DNA of 64,000 bases. Source: Syngnathus acus. Taxonomy: Eukaryota > Chordata > Actinopteri > Syngnathiformes > Syngnathidae. Under the pieces are notes generated by a model. It worked only from the letters and a program-made list of their open reading frames with translations, was not told the DNA's origin and ran no database searches. The stretch lies in the NCBI RefSeq assembly GCF_901709675.1, contig NC_051095.1:27609456-27673455 (forward strand), in the 5' to 3' direction. The stretch's first letter is position 1; the number at the start of each line of letters is the position of its first letter. The position numbers and the translations under genes are program-made. This document shows, piece by piece, positions 31,408 to 42,369 of the stretch.

Positions 31408-31560
31408 GAATAGAATGCCCTTTATTGTCATTTTACAACTTAGTTGTACAACGAAATTCGGATAGCTGCTAAAACAGGTTTTGTAAATAAATAAGACAAG
31501 ACTGGATACCACGTTGCATGTTTAGACCAGATGGTACGCCACACATACATATTGTCGTCT
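31408..31560 (-). mobile_element. 3' end of a Rex1-type LINE, strongly 5'-truncated
   Basis: On the minus strand it ends TGACAATAAAGGGCATTC followed by TATTC repeats, the same tail as the LINE at 38950-42128. Only UTR is recognisable. It abuts the tail of the SINE. Confidence 0.55.
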
Positions 31561-32006
31561 AAAAATGGTGGTAGATGATAAAAGTTGAATCTATAGCTCA
31601 CTGAGCAACAAAGGTGAGTGATGGTTTGTGCATGTTAATATGTATTTAATGTTAATATTTTTGTCAAGGTTTGTTCATGGACAATTTTTTCAATTTCTCT
31701 GTGGTAAAAAACCCTGAATGCAAAATTGGCCAGTGCTTTTGAGGTGTGATAATTTTGTCATTTCTGGATATTTCTTTTTTTTTACTTTGAGCCACTCAAA
31801 ATGTTCAGTGTCATCAAACCTATCCATATAGTATATGTAATGTTTCAATTATTTAATTATTTTTCAGGCCATCTGTGAGCAAGATTAGCATTGTCTTGCT
31901 AACATAAAAGATAACTATGTTGTGTATATATATGCAGTTGCGCGATCGGACAAAATTAAGCTCCCCTGCGCACTGAGGTCCACTTAAATTTTGGAAAGTA
32001 CATCAG
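31561..32006. other. Spacer, nothing recognised
   Basis: AT-rich sequence without a convincing ORF. A short phrase (GCAGTTGCGCGATCGGACAA) at about 31935 recurs near 33874 with small changes, so this may be the flank of an older duplicated element. Confidence 0.35.
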
Positions 32007-32382
32007 TACCGTATTTCTCGGACTATAAGTCGCGTTTATTTTCATAGTTTGGGTAGGGGGGGCGACTTATACTGAGAAGCGACTTATATGTGAGTTTTTT
32101 CACAAATTTTCAAAATTCAAAATAAATAATAAAGTGAAACCGTGATAAACGAACCGCAATGTAGCAAGGGATTACTGTAATTTGAATTTCAAGTGACGTC
32201 AGTAGCGCGGCGCGGCGGTTGTTTACATGAAGGACAAAGATTCGATCACGGGATGACGAAGATGACGAAGGGCCCCACGTACTACCGGCATCATCAGCGG
32301 CTTTGTTTGTAAGTGACACGAAGGACGAAGAGTTTGAAGGATTTAATGATTTGAAGTGACACAGAAGGTTTGAAAAACTATT

Positions 32383-32740
32383 ATGGCTTTTACGCACGCC
32401 CGGTCCAACTCTACGGATCTTTCTTTCACCTCCGTGGATGGAAGTCGGGGGCCGGCGCTCGGCCGGGTGGCTGTCCGGGAACGGTGGTTGGGGCTCGGAC
32501 ATGGCTTTTACGCACGCCCGGTCCTACTCTATGGAGCTCTCTTTCACCTCTGTGGATGGAAGTCGGGGGCCGGCGCTCGGCCGGGTGGCTGCCCGGGGAC
32601 GGTGGATGGGGCTCGGACATAGATTTTACGCACGCCCGGTCCTATTCTATGGAGCTCTCTTCCACCTCCGTGGCTGGAAGTGCCACCTCCGGGGATGGAA
32701 GTCCACGCCGCCAGACGCCTGGAAGTCGACGCCGGTGCTT
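32383..32740 (+). repeat. 120-bp tandem repeat, about 2.6 units, in DNA element copy 1
   Basis: Units begin near 32383, 32503 and 32623, each with TTTTACGCACGCCCGGTCC. The GC-rich unit has no stop in any plus frame and a length divisible by three, so three overlapping open frames result. The inverted copy at 38440-38795 keeps the array. Confidence 0.85.
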
Positions 32741-33323
32741 GGGGCCGTGTCGCAGTGAACTATTTATGTTATAGTTATTTGATATATTTTATTTTGTGTA
32801 GCAACTTGTAATATGTTTTTATCGTTACAGTTCAGTAGTTGTTGGCTCGTTGGACTCTTGTTTTGTTAAATAAAGAGCCGTTTACCAAACCCACGTCTTT
32901 CCTGGTACTTTGTTAACGCTACAATATTGTTATAGACTAGATCTGTGGAATAACGACGAGGCTGACGTCAGCTGCGCTCGCGCGGCGTTGTTGACAAAGG
33001 ACGAGGAATTTGATCGATGGATTTAATGATTTGGAGTGACACAGATGGTTTGATAATATTGTTGTTTATATGCTAGTTATTTGATATATACTTTATATAT
33101 CGTTATATGGGTCTGTGGAATATTTAGAATATTTAGACGTCAGCGGCGCGACACATACACGGCATCGTTTCCATAAAGGACGATCGATGGATTTAATGAA
33201 TTGGAGTGACACAGATAGTTTGATTAACATGTTATTTATGTAATAGAATGTTACGTCAGGGCCGTTCTCAGCTCTTCGTTTGTGTTTATGTCACGTTAGC
33301 TACCTATCGTTTAGCCTGTTGTT

Positions 33324-33592
33324 CAGTGGCGTAGCCAAGCCGGGGCGAGCCGGGGCGGCGCCCCGGTTGAAAAAAATCGAGCTTTTTCGATTCTTCATTT
33401 TCATGCCGTTTTTTTTCTTTCGGTCTTGCGCGAATGTGCTTGCGCTATTCTATGTGCGCGATGTTATCCATTCACCGTTTGCCTCCCGGACCCGGATGTT
33501 GTTTTAGCGATCAGCGAACGGCGTGGGTGATGTTCGATTTTTTTTCCTGTGGGCGCGCGCCCCTACTGGAAAAATTCCTGGCTACGCCACTG
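33324..33592. mobile_element. hAT-type MITE, 269 bp
   Basis: Inverted ends CAGTGGCGTAGCCA and TGGCTACGCCACTG with a perfect 8-bp duplication CTGTTGTT (33316-33323 and 33593-33600). The inverted paralogue of the host element has the uninterrupted empty site at about 34300-34312 (GAGCAACAACAGGC). This confirms the boundaries and shows the insertion came after the host element duplicated. Confidence 0.92.
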
Positions 33593-33766
33593 CTGTTGTT
33601 GCTCGTACATGTCTGTTCTTGGTGTTGGATTTTGTCGAATAAATTTCCCCCAAAATGCGACTTATACTCCGGAGCGACTTTTATATGTTTTTTTTCACAT
33701 TATTGTGCATTTTATGGCTAATGCGACGTATATTCCGGAGCGACTTTTAGTCCGAAAAATACGGTA

Positions 33767-34130
33767 CTTTAAAAATATTTTCTAAATTTCAGCGACGGCT
33801 CTGTCACAATAATGCGACCAGTGCGGTGCAGTTGCGCGGTTGGCGACGCGCTACGGTTAAGCGTTCGGCGGTCTGCTGCAGTTGTGTGATCGGACAAAAA
33901 TTAAAAAATGCTTAAAAAAGGCACGTTTTTTTTTGCTTGGAATGGATTCATTTTTGTGGTCGAAAAACAAGGCTCCACTGTATATATACTATATATAAAA
34001 TCGGCAGGTGTATTTATGAAAAACAAGTCCAGTTTGAGTTCATGGGGGATATTGAAAGAAAGTGTGATTGCAATAGAGTCAGTCGGCGTTCTTAGCCAAA
34101 AGACAGGCATCCACGAGATGAAAAAAAGAG
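33767..34130. other. Spacer between the two inverted DNA elements
   Basis: AT-rich sequence that does not pair with either arm. No gene. The open frames of 60-80 codons here have no motif. Confidence 0.4.
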
Positions 34131-34760
34131 TACCGTATTTTTCGGACTAAAAGTCACTCCGGAATATAGGTCGCATTAGCCATAAAATGCACAATAACGT
34201 GGAAAAAAACATACATAAGTCGCTCCGGAGTATAAGTCGCATTTTGGGGAAAATTTACTCGACAAAATCCAACACCAAGAACAGTCATGAACGAGCAACA
34301 ACAGGCTAAACGATAGGTATGCTAACGTGACATAAACACAAACGAAGAGCTGAGAACGGGCCTGACGTAACATTCAGAGTTATTCAAATAACTATTACAT
34401 AAATAACACATTTATAAAACCATGTGTCACTCCAATTCATTAAATCCATCGATCGTCCTTTACGTCAACAATGGGTGCGCGCCGCTGACGGCGCTTGCAC
34501 TTCAAAATATTCCACAGGCCCATATAACGATATATAAATTATATATCAAATAACTATTATCTAAGCAATAATATTATCAAACCATCTGTGTCACTCCAAA
34601 TCATTAAATCCATCCATCAAATTCCTTGTCCTTTGTCAACAACGCCCGCGTGCGCCCTGACATCAGCCTCGTCGTTATTCCACAGATCTAGTAATAATTC
34701 ATTTTTAATAATAATTCATTTAATTTATATAGCGCTTTTCAATGACCCAAAGACGCTTTA

Positions 34761-37700
34761 AGATAAGATAAGATAAGATAAGATAGTCCTTTATTATTCC
34801 CTCAATGGGGAAACTCCTGTGTAAGCAGCAGTACACTTAACATACACGCACACACGCATGCAGGGAAGGGGGTAAAAGATTTAAAAAAGTAAAGATATAT
34901 ATAATTTAAAAAAATATGGACAGTATGTACACAATACACTTTTACACAGTATGCACAATATACAGTGGAGATAAGAAATTATTAGATAAAAAAAATAGTG
35001 CAAGGGAAGGAAAAACTGTGCAAAAGCAGGTAGAAAGAGTATGAGGTAGACAGATATTGCACATATGACTACACGGTTATTGCACGTTATTATTGCACGT
35101 AATTATTGTCCGTTAGCTACAGTGATTTAGCCTGGTTGTATAGTCTGATGGCAGCAGGGAGGAAGGACCTGCGATGCCTCTCGGTGGTGCATCGTGGGTG
35201 ACGAAGCCGGTCACTGATGGAGCTCTCCAGGGCTCTGACAGTCTCATGAAGGGGGTGGGAGACGTTGTCCATGATGGAGGACAGCTTAGCCACCATCCTC
35301 CTCTCCCCCACCACCTCCACCCGGTCCAGACTGCAGCCGAGGACAGAGCCGGCTTTCTTCACCACCTTGTCCAGCCTCTTCCTCTCCGCTGCAGTGATGC
35401 CGCTGCTCCAGCAGACCACCCCATAAAAAATGGCGGACGCCACCACAGAGTCGTAGAAGGTCCTCAGGAGGCCGTCCCTCACTCCGAAGGACCTCAGTCT
35501 GCGCAGCAGGTGGAGTCTGCTCTGGCCCTTCTTGTACAGGGCCTGAGTGTTACCAGTCCAGTCCAGTTTATTGTTCAGGTGAACACCCAGGTACTTGTAA
35601 GAGTCCACAATCTCTACGTCCGTTCCCTGGATGTTCACCGGCGAGGGGGGGTCTTTGCGCCGGCGGAAGTCCACCACCAGCTCCTTTGTTTTTCCAGAGT
35701 TAATCTGGAGGCGGTTCCGCTGGCACCAGTCCACGAATCTGTGATTCAGTCCTCGGTGCTCCGTCTCGTCTCCGTTGTTAATGAGACCGATGATGGCGGA
35801 GTCGTCCGAGAACCTCTGGAGGTGGCAGGTCGATGTGTGGTGGGTGAAGTCAGCTGTGTAGATGGTGAAGAGGAGGGGGGCCAGGACGGTCCCCTGTGGA
35901 GCTCCTGTGCTGCAGACCACCGTGTCAGACACACGGCCTCCTGTCCTCACAAACTGTGGTCTGTTTGTGAGGAAGTCCAGGACCCATAATGTCAGCTGCT
36001 GGCAGGCTCAGCATGATGTTTGTTCCCCAGCAGTTCTGGCTGGATGGTGTTGAAGGCACTGGAGAAATCATAAAACATGATCCTCACAGTGCTTCCAGCC
36101 CGCTCCAGGTGAGCCAGGGACCTCTGCATGAGGAAGATGACGGCGTCCTCAACCCCGATGCTCGGCCGGTAGGCGAACTGCAGGGGGTCGGCGGAGGAGC
36201 TCACCAGGGGGGATGGTTGGTGGGTTCAGTGGAGTTGAGAATGGGCTGGGGGGTCTTGGAGGGGGTGTAGCAGGGGGCGGGGTTGAGGTGAGAGTCCTCG
36301 GAGCAGAAGAGGCTCCAGTCGGGGGAAGTTGCAGCAGGGCTGGGTGGGTGGGGGGAGGAGTGGATGGTTGTTCAAACCGGTTGAAGAACCGGTTCAGGTC
36401 ATTCACCCACTCCTGATCCCTGTCCAGCGCAGGTCTGGAGTTGCTACGTCCTGAGATGGTGTTCAGGCTCCTCCAGACCCCGCTGACATCGTCCCGCTGC
36501 AGTTGGTCTTCCATCCTCCTCCTGTAGTTGCTCTTCCCCTCCCTGATCTTCTTCCTCAAGTCCCTCTGCACCGTTTTCAGCAGGTCCCTGTCTCCCGATT
36601 TAAAGACCCTCCTTTTGTCCCTGAGCAGGTCTTTGATCTCAGGGGTGATCCAAGGTTTGCTGTTTGCAAAAACTCTGACTGTTTTGGTGGGTATGGTGGA
36701 GTCTACACAAAAGTGAATGTAGTCTGTGACACAGCTGGTGAGACCCCGTAGTCCTCACAGAACACGTCCCACACCGTGGTCTCAAAACAGTCCTGAAGAG
36801 TCTCCAGAGATTCTTCCGACCAGATCTGTCTGGTGTGGGTGACTGCTGGTTGCCTGTGCACCAGAGGCTGATACACGGGGAGAAGGTGGATCAGATCGTG
36901 ATCAGATCTTCCAAAGGGGGGGAGGGGGGATGATGTATATGCCTCCTTAAGGTTGGCATAAAAAAGGTCCAGTGTTTTATTTCCCCTGGTACTGCAGGTG
37001 ACATATTGGCTGAAAGTTGGAAGTGTGGATGAAGGAGAGGCATGATTGAAGTCCCCGGTAATAAGAAGGAGGGCATGTGGATGCTGTGTTTGCAGCCTGC
37101 TTACACTGCTGTGCAGGACATCGCGGGCTGCGTCGGCATTAGCATTTGGGGGGACATACGCAGTTATCGCGATAACGTGCGAGAGTTCCCGCGGCAGGTA
37201 GTGTGGCCTCAAGCTAACGGCTAGCAGCTCAATGTCCGCGCTGCAGAGTTGCTCTTTGATAGTGATGTGCCCAGGGTTGCACCATCTATCGTTCACAAAC
37301 ACAGCAAGCCCCCCTCCTTTCCTCTTACCGCTCTCTCGTGTCCTGTCTGCCCTTATCAGGTTGAATCCGTCCAGAGCGACGGCAGAGTCCGGTGTTTGCT
37401 CCGTTAGCCAGGTCTCCGTGAAAAGCAGCATGCTACATTCCCTGTATTCCCGTTGGTGCCGTGCTAGCGCCGTTAGCTCATCCATCTTATTGCAAATGGA
37501 CCTCACATTCCCGGTGATGATGGTGGGGAGTGTGGGCTTGAAGCGGCGTTTCTTTTTCCGGCACATAACACCCGAGCGTTGTCCTCTTTTCCTCCTCTTC
37601 AGCTCGGGGGAAACATTGGGCTTGTAGCCTGTTAGCTTCCCTTGGCTACAGAGGGCTAACAGCTGACCACGGGTGTAAACAATGGAGCGTTTACTGCCTG

Positions 37701-37923
37701 CTTCGGTGAATGCTGGAGTGATGAACCAGGTGAAAAATAGGAAAAATAAAAGGGCCAGCCTCACTGTTTTTGCAAACATGTTTCTGCCCGGTAAAAAAAG
37801 AAAACACAGTACTGAGAAAAAGAAAAAAAGAGTAAAAAAGAACATAAAACGAGACAATATACAGACGAGTCGACGGAGCTGCTGCAAACGTGTCGCCACT
37901 ACCGCGGCGCCAACATTAATTAA
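34761..37923 (-). mobile_element. Rex1 LINE copy 1
   Basis: On the minus strand it runs from 37923 to a (ATCTT)n-type tail at 34761-34785 and is flanked by TTTA (34757-34760 and 37924-37927). The target is element E, and the empty site in the copy at 19951-20750 agrees. The segment 36044-36064 corresponds, from memory, to the standard forward primer for Rex1 RT (FSSAFNT codons), which supports the name. The RT is damaged; see the coding entry. Confidence 0.85.
35117..37845 (-). pseudogene. Rex1 endonuclease-reverse transcriptase, broken
   Basis: The frame 36703-38130 runs in from element E; the element's own start is probably the Met at 37845 or 37779. The endonuclease has LPTIITGNVRSICNK, LLFTETWL, GGGLAVFVNDRW, TAYVPPNAN, ITGDFNHAS and GRSDHDLIHL. 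A shift near 36703 leads to the linker (36571-36149). The RT then resumes only at FAYRPSIGVEDA, so the first RT blocks are deleted. FSSAFNTIQPELLG is followed by another break, then GAPQGTVLAPLLF and the catalytic FSDD box run to the C-terminus (35950-35117). At least three lesions make it inactive. The N-terminal ~50 residues are strikingly hydrophobic, partly coded by T runs. Confidence 0.8.
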
Positions 37924-38439
37924 TTTACAGGGAATAAAAAGGGTGGGGACGTACGGGGGGTGGGGGGCGGATGAGAGAGACAATAGGATATAGTTAATAA
38001 CAGGACATCGGTCAGCAGTGCAAAGGAGATGGATGGACGAGCAGGAGGGGCGGGAGCGGAGGTTGTTGAGGTTGGCAGTACGGGAGGTGGGGGTGACGGG
38101 GGGTTGGTAGTCCAGAAAGAGGTGAGCCATTGGGGAAGTGCCGGTCCAGATGTAGCGGCGACGGCGAATGATCCCAGCCTCGTGTGGAAGCAGCAGTGGA
38201 CCAGGTGGTGATGCCGGTCGACCTCGACTGCACCCGTCGAGTATCTAACTATATTGTAGCGTTAACAAAGTACAAGGAAAAACGTGGGTTTGGTAAACGG
38301 CTCTTTATTTAACAAAACAAGAGTTAAACGAGCCAACAACTACTGAACTGTAACGATAAAAACATATTACAAGTTGCTACACGAAATAAAATATATCAAA
38401 TAATTATAACATAAATAGTTCACCGCCACACGGCCCCAA

Positions 38440-38795
38440 GCACCGGCGTCGACTTCCAGGCGTGTGGCGGCGTGGACTTCCATCCCCGGAGGTGGCACTT
38501 CCAGCCACGGAGGTGGAAGAGAGCTCCATAGAATAGGACCGGGCGTGCGTAAAAGCCATGTCCGAGCCCCATCCACCGTCCCTGGACAGCCACCCGGCTG
38601 AGCACCAGCCCCCAACTTCCATCCACGGAGGTGAAAGAGTGCTCCAAAGAGTAGGACCGGGCGTGCGTAAAAGCCACGTCCGAGTCCCATCCATCGTCCC
38701 CGGACAGCCACCCGGCCGAGCGCCGGCCCCCGACTTCGATCCACGGAGGTGAAAGAGAGCTCCGTAGAGTAGGACCGGGCGTGCGTAAAAGCCAT
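38440..38795 (-). repeat. 120-bp tandem repeat in DNA element copy 2
   Basis: This is the reverse complement of the array at 32383-32740, with GGGCGTGCGTAAAA recurring near 38541, 38661 and 38780. Unit number and order match copy 1, so the array was present before the element duplicated. Confidence 0.85.
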
Positions 38796-39194
38796 AATAG
38801 TTTTTCAAACCTTCTGTGTCACTCCAAATCATTAAATCCTTCAAACTCTTCGTCCTACGTCTCACTTACAAACAAAGCCGCTAATGATGCCGGTAGTGCG
38901 TGGGGCCCTTCGTCATCTTCGTCATCCCGTGATCGAATCTTTGTCCTTTGGAATAGAATAGAATAGATCTTTATTGTCATTGTCACACATGTACAACGAA
39001 ATTCAAAAAGTGCCAACCGATCAGCGCATGAGATAAAAAAAAAAAAAAATAGAATAAAAAAGATACAAAATACAAGCTAAAACCCACAGAAGAACATACA
39101 CAGACATATTCATTTACGTTTAGCGGCATTCAATGTGACTACCGCCGTAGGGTAAAAACTGTTGGCGAATCTGCTAGTCCTTGACCTAATTGAT

Positions 39195-42125
39195 CTATAG
39201 CGTCTGCCTGATGGCAACAGTTCGAAAAGGGAGTGGCCAGAGTGGGAAGTGTCCTTCAGAATGTTCTGTGTTTTTTTGAGACAGCTGTGTAGGTCTTCCA
39301 GTGTGGGGAGAGGGCAGCCAATGATCTTCTGTGCTGTGTTGATGACCCCTTGGAGCTTTTTCCTCTGAGCAGCAGTGCAGCTGGAGTACCAAAAACATAC
39401 AGTACGTTAAAGTGCTTTCTATGGAGCAGCGATAGAAGGACACCAGCAGTCTTTGTGTGATGCTGTGCCTCCTCAGCACCCTTAGGAAGTAGAGTCTCTG
39501 CTGGGCCTTTTTTAGCAGCTCAGAGGTGTTCACGTCCCAGGTGAAGTCCTCCTCGATGTGGACTCCCAGGTAGCGGAAGGAGGACACCCTCTCCACACAG
39601 ACCCCGTTGATGATAACTGGTGGAATGTCCGTTTTATTTTTCCTCCTAAAATCAATGACCAGTTCTCTGGTTTTAGCCGTGTTTAGGAGCAGATTGTTCT
39701 CACCGCACCACTCCGATAGCTGCACCACTTCGGCCCTGTAGGCAGACTCATCCCCCTTTGAGATCAGCCCCACCACGGTGGTGGCATCCGCAAATTTCAC
39801 GATGGTGTTGCTGCGGTGGGCGGGGGTGCATGTATGTGTGTAGAGCGTGTAAAGCAGTGGGCTCAGTACGCAGCCCTGTGGGGAGCCGGTACCAAGACTG
39901 AGAGGCGTGGATGTATGACGGCCCACTCTCACCCTCTGGCTGCGACCCGTCAGGAAGCTCTTAATTCACCTGCAAGTATTGTGTGGAAGTCCCAGGCCCC
40001 CCAGTATGTCCACCAGTCTGTGGGGGAGGATGGTGTTAAAAGCAGGGCTAAAGTCCACAAAGAGCATCCGCACATAGCTTCCCGGCTGCTCCAGGTGGGA
40101 CAGTGCAGCGTGGAGGGCTGTAGCTACTGCGTCCTCTGTGGATCTATTTGCCCTGTAGGCAAACTGGTGGGGGTCAAAACCTCTGAACAGGAGTGATGTG
40201 ATGTGACCCCGTACCAGCTTTTCAAAGCACTTCATCACCACCGGGGTGAGTGCGACTGGCCGGTAGTCATTAAGGCTGGTGATGTGGCGTTTCTTGGGCA
40301 GGGGGACTATAGTGGAGGATTTTAAACAGGATGGGACGATGGACTCAGTAAGGGTCTGGTTGAAAATCTTTGTGAAGACTCCAGCCAGCTGATCTGCGCA
40401 GTCCTTCAGGACACGCCCAGTGACGCCGTCAGGACCCGCAGCCTTCCTCGAGTTGATGGTCCGCAGCGTGCGCCTCACCTCGTGCTCCTTCACTGTGAGG
40501 GTGAAGCTGCTGCGGACTGTGGGATGTGATGTGGCCGCTCCAGGTGGCTCGGACTCGAACCGGGCAAAGAAGGTATTAAGGACCTCTGCCAGTGAGGCGT
40601 CCCCTTCAGCAGCTCCGATGGTGGTTCTGTAGTTGGTGAGATGCTGGACTCCCTGCCACACCTGCTTGCTGTTGTTGCTGTCCAGGTGATCCTCAATCCT
40701 CTTCTTATAGGCAAGCTGGGCCTCTCTGATGCCTCTCCTCAGGTTTGCTCTGGCTGTGCTGTAGAGAGCCCCGTCCTCAGACCTGAGGGACAGGGCGGTG
40801 TCCCTCTCCTCCACCAGCCGAAGGACCTCCCGGGTCATCCAGGGCTTCTGGTTGGGGTATATCCGTATAGGTTTTTCCACTGTGACAGTGTCTGTGCAGT
40901 GCTTGATATAACACAGAACACTGTCTGTGAACACGTTCAAGTCCCGGTGTTCGAAGATGTCCCAGTTAGTCCTGTCGAAGCAGTCCTGCAACTGCTGAGA
41001 GGCGTCATCAGGCCAGGTTTTAACAGTTTTAGTGATGACAGGAGCTGATTTCCTGATGGTGGTATATGCCGGGATTAATAGCAGTGACATGTGGTCAGAC
41101 TGGCCCAGGTGAGGTAGCTGTTTTGCCCTGTAGCCTAGCTTGATGTTGGAGTAGACCTTGTCCAGAGTGTTAACTCCTCTAGTGACACACTTAACATGCT
41201 GGTGGAAACTAGGGAGTGCTGCTTTCAAGTCAACATGATTAAAGTCCCCTGCCATGATGTGGACTGCGTCACGATATCTGCTCAGCTGGCTGCTAATACT
41301 GCCATGTAATCGTCCAATAGCTAGCTTAGCATTAGCCTCCGGAGGTATGTAAACAACAGTCGTCATGACTACGGTAAATTCACGAGGGATGTAAAAGGGC
41401 CTGCATTTAATAGTCACATACTCCAGGTCCGGGCAGCAGTGACTGTCTACAGTCACCATATTAGTGCACCAGTTGTTATTGACGTACATACAGAGCCCCC
41501 CCACCTTGCTCTTGCCCGAGTTCTCAGTCCTGTCATGACGCTGTGTGGTGTAGCCTGCTAGCTCGATAGCAGAGTCCGGTATGAGTGGATGAAGCCAGGT
41601 TTCAGTGATCAGCACCATGCAGCAGTCCTTCGCGGTCTGGTTCGCAGACATCTGTAGCCTTAGTTCATCCATCTTGTTAGCAAGAGACCTGGCGTTGGTA
41701 AGAAACAGGCTAGGGAGCGGTGGTTTGAACGGCCGCTTCCGTAGCCTGGTTAGCGCGCCGGCCCTGCAGCCTCGTTTTTGCCTCCTCTCTCTGCGCTGCC
41801 TTCGCTTCCTCCCAGCGGGGATGGTGATCCAAGGGGAGCCGGGGCGCCTGATGATATCCTCCGGTATGTTTTGCGAGCGGTGAAACTCCGCTGCGACACT
41901 CAACTCGCAGCAAACCCCTATCCTGAGGAGCTCCTGCCGGTTGTAGGTGGTGTATGATCGACATACAGTGGGTACAAACACTAACAAAAAACAAACAATG
42001 CGTAGATCGGGAGAGCACTGAGCCGCTGCAACTGCGTGCGCCGCCATTGACATCCGTTCCGCCATTGACATCCGTTCCGCCATTGACATCCATTCCGCCA
42101 TTGACATCCATTCCGCCATTGACAT
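39195..42125 (-). pseudogene. Rex1-type endonuclease-reverse transcriptase, one nonsense codon and a catalytic Asp change
   Basis: The frame from 42125 runs 719 codons: repeated start, basic region, then endonuclease blocks (PSLFLTNARSLANK, LITETWLH, GGLCMYVNNNW, VVYIPPEANAK, MAGDFNHVD, GQSDHMSLLL) and RT (INSRKAAGPDG, YRPVALTPVVMK, FAYRANRSTEDA, FVDFSPAFNTI). TGA at 39966-39968 replaces a Trp codon. The same frame continues at once with IKSFLTGRSQR, TGSPQGCVLSPLLY and VKFADATTVVGL. The catalytic FADD is FADA here, while the relative at 46336 keeps FADD. A frameshift near 39400 garbles the last 60 residues. The enzyme would be dead even if the TGA were read through. Confidence 0.85.
42054..42125 (-). 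repeat. 18-bp tandem repeat carrying the LINE start codons
   Basis: Four full units (ATGTCAATGGCGGAAYGG) and a partial fifth encode MSMAEW, MSMAEW, MSMAER, MSMAER, MSMAA. Each unit restarts with two in-frame ATGs. It lies at the extreme 5' end of the LINE. Confidence 0.9.
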
Positions 42126-42369
42126 CCGTTCATTTATGTAAACAACCGCCGCGCCGCGCTGCTGACGTCACTTGAAATTCAAATTACAGTAATCCCTTGC
42201 TACATCGCGGTTCGTTTATCGCGGTTTCACTTTTTTATTTTTTTTATTTTGAAATTTGTGAAAAAATTCACATATAAGTCGCTCCTCAGTATAAGTCGCC
42301 CCCCCACCCAAACAATGGAAAAAAACACGACTTATATTCTGAAAAATACGGTACTTCCAAGATGAGTCT

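Larger units (their letters stand above)
32007..33766 (+). mobile_element. DNA element with TACCGTATTTYTCGG ends, copy 1
   Basis: The ends are inverted: TACCGTATTTCTCGGACT then ATAAGTCGC on the left, GCGACTTTTAGTCCG then AAAAATACGGTA on the right. Inside are a Tigger-like terminal motif (near 32135-32165), a 120-bp tandem array, an AATAAA (near 32869) and repeated GATTTAATGATTTGGAGTGAC units. No transposase frame is seen, so it is non-autonomous. The whole element recurs inverted at 34131-42353. A hAT MITE has landed in this copy only (33324-33592). Confidence 0.75.
34700..38240 (-). mobile_element. Element E, copy 2, split by Rex1
   Basis: The 3' end (AGCGCTTTTCAATGACCC and AAAGACGC on the plus strand) is at 34700-34756, and the body (CTGGACTACCAACCCCCCGTC on the minus strand) at 37928-38240. 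The uninterrupted copy at 19951-20750 shows that the two parts belong together. TTTA is duplicated at the split. Confidence 0.7.
38950..42128 (-). mobile_element. Rex1-type LINE copy 2, nearly full length
   Basis: The minus-strand element starts with an 18-bp tandem repeat at 42054-42125 and ends TGACAATAAAGATC followed by TATTC repeats at 38951-38966. It splits DNA element copy 2 between GTCCTT (38943-38948) and ATGTAAAC (42135). A single long ORF is interrupted by one TGA and one late frameshift. It is 5'-complete or nearly so, unusual for a fish LINE. Confidence 0.85.
34131..42353 (-). mobile_element. DNA element with TACCGTATTTTTCGG ends, copy 2 (inverted, with insertions)
   Basis: It starts TACCGTATTTTTCGG and ends CTGAAAAATACGGTA. 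Its own sequence is 34131-34695, 38255-38948 and 42129-42353, which together are the reverse complement of copy 1. The rest is inserted: element E with a Rex1 LINE (34700-38240) and a second Rex1-type LINE (38950-42128). The Tigger-like motif of copy 1 is matched at 42183-42230. Confidence 0.75.

Noticed and set aside
35174-35989. 271-codon plus-strand frame
   Set aside because: It is exactly antisense to the Rex1 RT, whose motifs are on the minus strand; GC-rich antisense shadow.
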